The notes beneath the pieces were generated by a model. The model saw only the letters and a list, made by a program, of their open reading frames with translations, had not been told where the DNA came from and did no database searches. Below are positions 60,220-64,000 of a stretch of 64,000 nt of DNA, in pieces (position 1 is the first letter of the stretch; each line of letters opens with the position of its first letter). Source of the DNA: Podocnemis expansa (taxonomy: Eukaryota; Chordata; Testudines; Podocnemididae); the NCBI GenBank assembly GCA_007922195.1, contig ML681998.1, forward strand, positions 12,843,357-12,907,356. The letters run 5' to 3'. The translations under genes and the position numbers were made by a program.

Positions 60220-62870
60220 TGCATTTTACAGCAGTTCTGTATGGAGGTGAAGGTGGAAAAAGGGGGTGGATGGCTTTAGCTGCGCTCTGTGATCAGTCAC
60301 AAAGGTCTATGATCACAAAACCTTGCAGAGTGGGTGTGAAATTCCAATCTGTGATGAAGAGGTGCTTTGGAGCTGACCTGCCTCCAGATCAGATTTGTGG
60401 GGGTTCTGGATTCCTTCTTCAGCTACCCTGAGTAGCTTCCTGCACACAGCTCATTTCCTCTGGCTTTGGGCCAGACTGGGGATTGTTGGCAAAGGAGTGC
60501 TCAGGTAGGGAGGGGAAAACAAGAGTTTGCTGAGACAGGATTGTTTCCATGTTAGCTCACAGGTCTTGAGCTTTATGTTCCTGTTTCTTTTTATTTTATT
60601 CAACTTCAAGGACTGTGTGGAAGAATTGTAGCCTCATGGTGCAAACTGTAGAATAGAAGTCAAGATGGTGCTTTTCAGGGAAGTTCATGTTCCAGACTGT
60701 TGCATGTGCCACATGCACTGAATCAGCCAGGCAATTTAAAACAAGTTTTTAAAATTAAGGCTGCCTCTCAACATTCACAGAACAAAATACACATGGACAA
60801 ATGGTCATGTAATTGATTGTCCTCTGGGGTTTCTTTTTAAAAAGCCTCTCACTTGGGCCTCAGCTCTGGGTTTGCTGGCACTGCCAGGTTTTTTGGCAAG
60901 CTACTCTTTCCATAAGCGGGGTTGAGAAAGAACACATAGCAATAAAAACCTGAAAACATTTGAACAAAACCATGTATTACAGCATGCTTTACCCTTGCAG
61001 TCCTTTTGCTGGCATTCTAATGGCTGACAGAAATCATTGAGTAAAATGTGACAGCAAAGGACAGAAAATGCCAGCAACACATCCCAGAAGCATGCAAAGG
61101 ACTTGAGCCACTGTGCTCTAGTGAATACAATGGGTGTGTTGTTGACCACAGTTACACCCGTGTAAATCCACAGTAAATTCTATCCAGTTGGGTGGTATTG
61201 CTTTGGATTTACAGTGTAGTAGCTGAGAGTCTTTGATCCACCATCTCCAGTGAATTCTACTCTTTCTTCAAGAGATGTTCAGGGGAGCTCTCTCTGCATT
61301 TTTCACCTGCTTGTGATCTATCATCTGAAGACAAGGCGGAAGTTTGCCTAGATTTTAGTTTCCCTCATGAATGCCCCCTTAATTATTTAAAGAAAAAGAG
61401 TTCTGTTTATTATTACAGTCCTCTTATTTTAGGTAGCCTTTTACATTGATTTTGAAATTATGGGCCAGTCTCTGAAGTTTTACCTTGAGCATTGTTACAG
61501 CAAATTCCCGTTGGTTTCAATGAGAGATTTTTTTTTGTCTAAGTACAGTACTGTGTAAAAATGGAGATTACTGTGCTAGGGAAACTGTTTCGCATCTAAC
61601 CATACATGGAGGGTTTCCTCTTCCTCTGTGTGTAGAGATAGGGACAGGCAACTCTGTGGCACTTTCATCCAATGCCAGGGATCCCATAGTCTATACTGGC
61701 AGGTTCAGGGATCAACGTGTGAGATGGGGTAATGTGAGAAGGAGAGTGGGGCTAAGGGATAGTATGTGGTATGTGGTACTAATGCTAAATTGTTTGAGAC
61801 GTTTATATATTTAGGGGGTATAGACTTTTTTAAGGAGCCCATGTAGGTTGGGAGCCTCTTTAAACAGGGCTCTTGGAGGGCATCTTTGGGAAACTCTTGG
61901 CACTATGGTTCCAGGGAGACATGATAGAATCAGGGTGCATCGGAGCTGACAACTCTGGACTGAAACTCCCTGTTCATTTTGACTGTGAAAAGGGCCTGGT
62001 CTGCCCAATGAACTATATAGGTATAACTCCAAGGGGGGAGGGCTGAAATTCCCAGAGTTTTCCTTCTACTGGGACCTCCTGCTGCAGGTCATCTTATAGG
62101 AGGGGGTGATTAATTTTGCTTCAGGACTTCAGGATTTGTTTAACTGTTTTACCCTAGCTTGTTGTGGATGAGTTAATTTTGTTCTGTTGTCCTCTAATGT
62201 TACATATACAGCTTGAATGTCTATTTGTCTGTTACACATTTTAATGAAGCTGATCAAATAATGAAGTATGATGGAAAACTTTCTGGAGCCCAGAATTTAT
62301 TTGCTGCAAGGTGGGTGTCTCAGCACTGGTGCATATCTACCACTACGTGAAATAGTACAGTAGATCATCTTAGTAAGAGCAACTTGTTTTACCCTCAGTA
62401 TGACCTGGGCCTCCTGGGATAACCTCAGGAAAATGCAAATATCACAGCAGGCTGCAAAAGGAGAGCAGATTCTCCCAACACTGATGGGTTACCTGAAGAT
62501 AAACGCCCCAGCCAGTCCCAAACAATACTTCTGATTCCTCCCATTGGTTATCCAGAAGTGCAACAAAATATACTCAGCCCCCTTTACTACATTCCAGCCA
62601 CTGGTTCCCAAACAGCCACTGGGTCTAGTTAAGAGGTAAGGTACTTAAAGCTCCAAGCTCTTTACCCAGAAAGGTTCTCTTTATCCCAAAAGGCCAGCCA
62701 CATTACACAGAAAAACATAGGTTTGGATTATACCCAAAATACCATGCTGCCAGCCAATCCTTTAGTAACTAAAATGAAAGGTTTAGTATAAAGAGAAAAG
62801 AAACAAACCATAAACACTATTTGATCCTTCAACATTTCTTAAAAGTCCATGTAAATCAAGTCCTTGGTAG
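60220..62870. other. Intergenic, nothing firm
   Basis: No gene or named repeat is recognised. Confidence 0.4.
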
Positions 62871-62874
62871 AACT

Positions 62875-64000
62875 TGGAGTTGTTCTTTGAGCGCTACTCA
62901 GATACGTTCAGTATCATGTGTCTACGTGCCACAGTGCACGATTGGCCAGAAACTCTTTAGCCTTAGCCTGTCAGGACAGGGCTGGCGGCCACCGCCCTCT
63001 GGCCACCCTGTGGCTATATATATGGCCCCAGCACTGCTCCTCCCCAGTTCCATTTTTTCCACCTGTAGCGATGGTTACGGAACAGCCTGTTCTTGCTTTA
63101 TGGAAGTGCCTGTCTCTTTGCTTTGTTTTACGTGTATTTTTCACTGGAAGATCTTGGAAGCTAAGCAGGGTTGGGCCTGGTTAGTGCTTGTGTCTTTGAC
63201 ATTGTTGGGACACACTGGCCTGAGCTGCCCTGATTCAATCCCAGCTCCCGTAGGAGTTTCAGAAAGTTTGAACTCCTGGGTAGAAAAGCCTGTTCACCTT
63301 CAGCTTTTCAGTTGAGGATTGCTAGCCATCAGGCTTTGGTTAAAAGATATTCCCTAGACCTGTGGGATGCTATGTAGTGTCTTAGCAGCTTCCTCCCAGA
63401 AGAACACTTGGAGGATTTGGATGCCTTCGTAAAGGAAGGTGCCTTGGCCTCATGTGATGCCCTTACAGTGGCACGGGATACCTTGAACACCGCTAGTTGC
63501 AGCATTGCTAAAGCTGTGGTTATGTGCCAAACAGCCTGGCTTTGGGATTTTGACCTCTCCCAGGACTTAAAGCAGTCCGTATTAGACCTCCCTTTAGAGG
63601 GACAGTCTTTCTTTACATGCCCACTGACTCCCTGATCCATGGCAACTGTGCCCATAGGTCAGCCCTCAGAGGCCTGGGTATGCTTACTCCCCAGGTGCCA
63701 CAATGTTCTCCCAGTCTACTCCAACTCCTTGAATGCATGGGAGAGGGGTCCTCATTGTATTCCCCCCCGCAACTGAAATGGCTACCTTTTAGGAGTCTTT
63801 GGACCACAGGATGATGGTCCCCTTTCCTCGTTATAGATGATCAACTCCAACAGGGTCGCTTCTCCCGCCATCAAACCCGTGAACGTCAGGGTGGTACTCT
63901 AAACGCTTTTGTTAAATGCCCCCTCACAATCAACCTTGGGATACCTCTTCTCCCCCTCTGATAACGATGCGTCTCCCTCTTCCCTTACCATACCCTTCGC
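62875..64000 (+). mobile_element. 5' part of a DIRS-like retrotransposon, running off the window
   Basis: The start (about 62878-63060) resembles the terminal region of turtle DIRS-like elements: TTCTTTGAGCGCTACTCA, then GTGCACGATTGGCCAGAAAC and a TATATATA stretch near 63017. Downstream, 63408-63650 and beyond reads a Gag-like frame with a Thr-Ala-Trp-Leu, Asp-Leu-Pro and Glu-Gly-Gln-Ser-Phe-Phe pattern that I associate with DIRS Gag. Frame shifts occur. Family assignment is from memory. Confidence 0.5.
63150..63190 (+). pseudogene. 5S rRNA-like 41-nt segment
   Basis: The segment matches vertebrate 5S rRNA at 38 of 41 positions by recall, around GGAAGCTAAGCAGGGT and GGGCCTGGTTAGT. Two of the differences are CpG to TpG. 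It covers much of the internal control region but lacks the 5' and 3' thirds, so it cannot be a functional 5S gene. It lies between the DIRS-like terminal region and the Gag-like frame. Confidence 0.8.

Noticed and set aside
30451..64000. Search for exons of neighbouring genes (for example GDF6 or PLEKHF2)
   Set aside because: No conserved, splice-bounded coding segment was recognised. In human the neighbours are far away, so their absence is expected.
1..64000. CRISPR arrays, bacterial operons or phage-like systems
   Set aside because: Split genes, CR1 elements and a nuclear tRNA show vertebrate DNA. No regularly spaced direct repeats of CRISPR type are present.

Overview
The window is a piece of a non-avian sauropsid genome, most likely a turtle. 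It carries a vertebrate split gene, a nuclear tRNA gene in a CpG island, abundant CR1 LINEs, Penelope-like, Gypsy and DIRS-like retroelement remnants, and many short hAT-type and Harbinger-like DNA elements. This mixture suits Testudines better than birds or mammals; a crocodilian is the main alternative. A 10-N assembly gap lies at 29124-29133.

One protein-coding gene can be read completely: CFAP418 (C8orf37), on the minus strand, with six coding exons between 29663 and 11748. All splice sites are GT-AG, the reading frame is continuous, and the exons join to a 203-residue protein. The C-terminal half holds the conserved Cys-rich retinal-maintenance domain. Exon 1 lies in a GC-rich CpG island (about 29135-29850). 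An intact tRNA-Ser(AGA) gene sits on the same strand 190 bp upstream of the CFAP418 start codon and shares the island. From memory, human CFAP418 has the same tRNA next to it, so this gene pair may be an old syntenic unit.

Layout: 1-11747 is intergenic DNA 3' of CFAP418, containing CR1 fragments, small DNA elements and a palindromic hAT-type element. 11748-29663 is CFAP418 with repeat-bearing introns. 29664-29950 is the promoter, CpG island and tRNA. 29950-64000 is gene-poor upstream DNA; in human the corresponding side is the long CFAP418-GDF6 gene desert. It holds a second copy of the palindromic hAT-type element inside a Penelope-like element, a MITE packed with palindromes, a three-layer nest of insertions in a CR1 (41770-46090), a Gypsy-class remnant with a probable LTR (48869-50905), another CR1 with a DNA element inserted, and the 5' part of a DIRS-like element with a 5S rRNA-like segment (62875 to the window end).

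I found no bacterial-type operon, CRISPR array or undescribed multi-gene system. The most notable points are the CFAP418/tRNA-Ser arrangement, the many short elements with recognisable target-site duplications, the link between foldback repeats and a GIY-YIG coding remnant, and the Gypsy RNase H that ends directly at its LTR.
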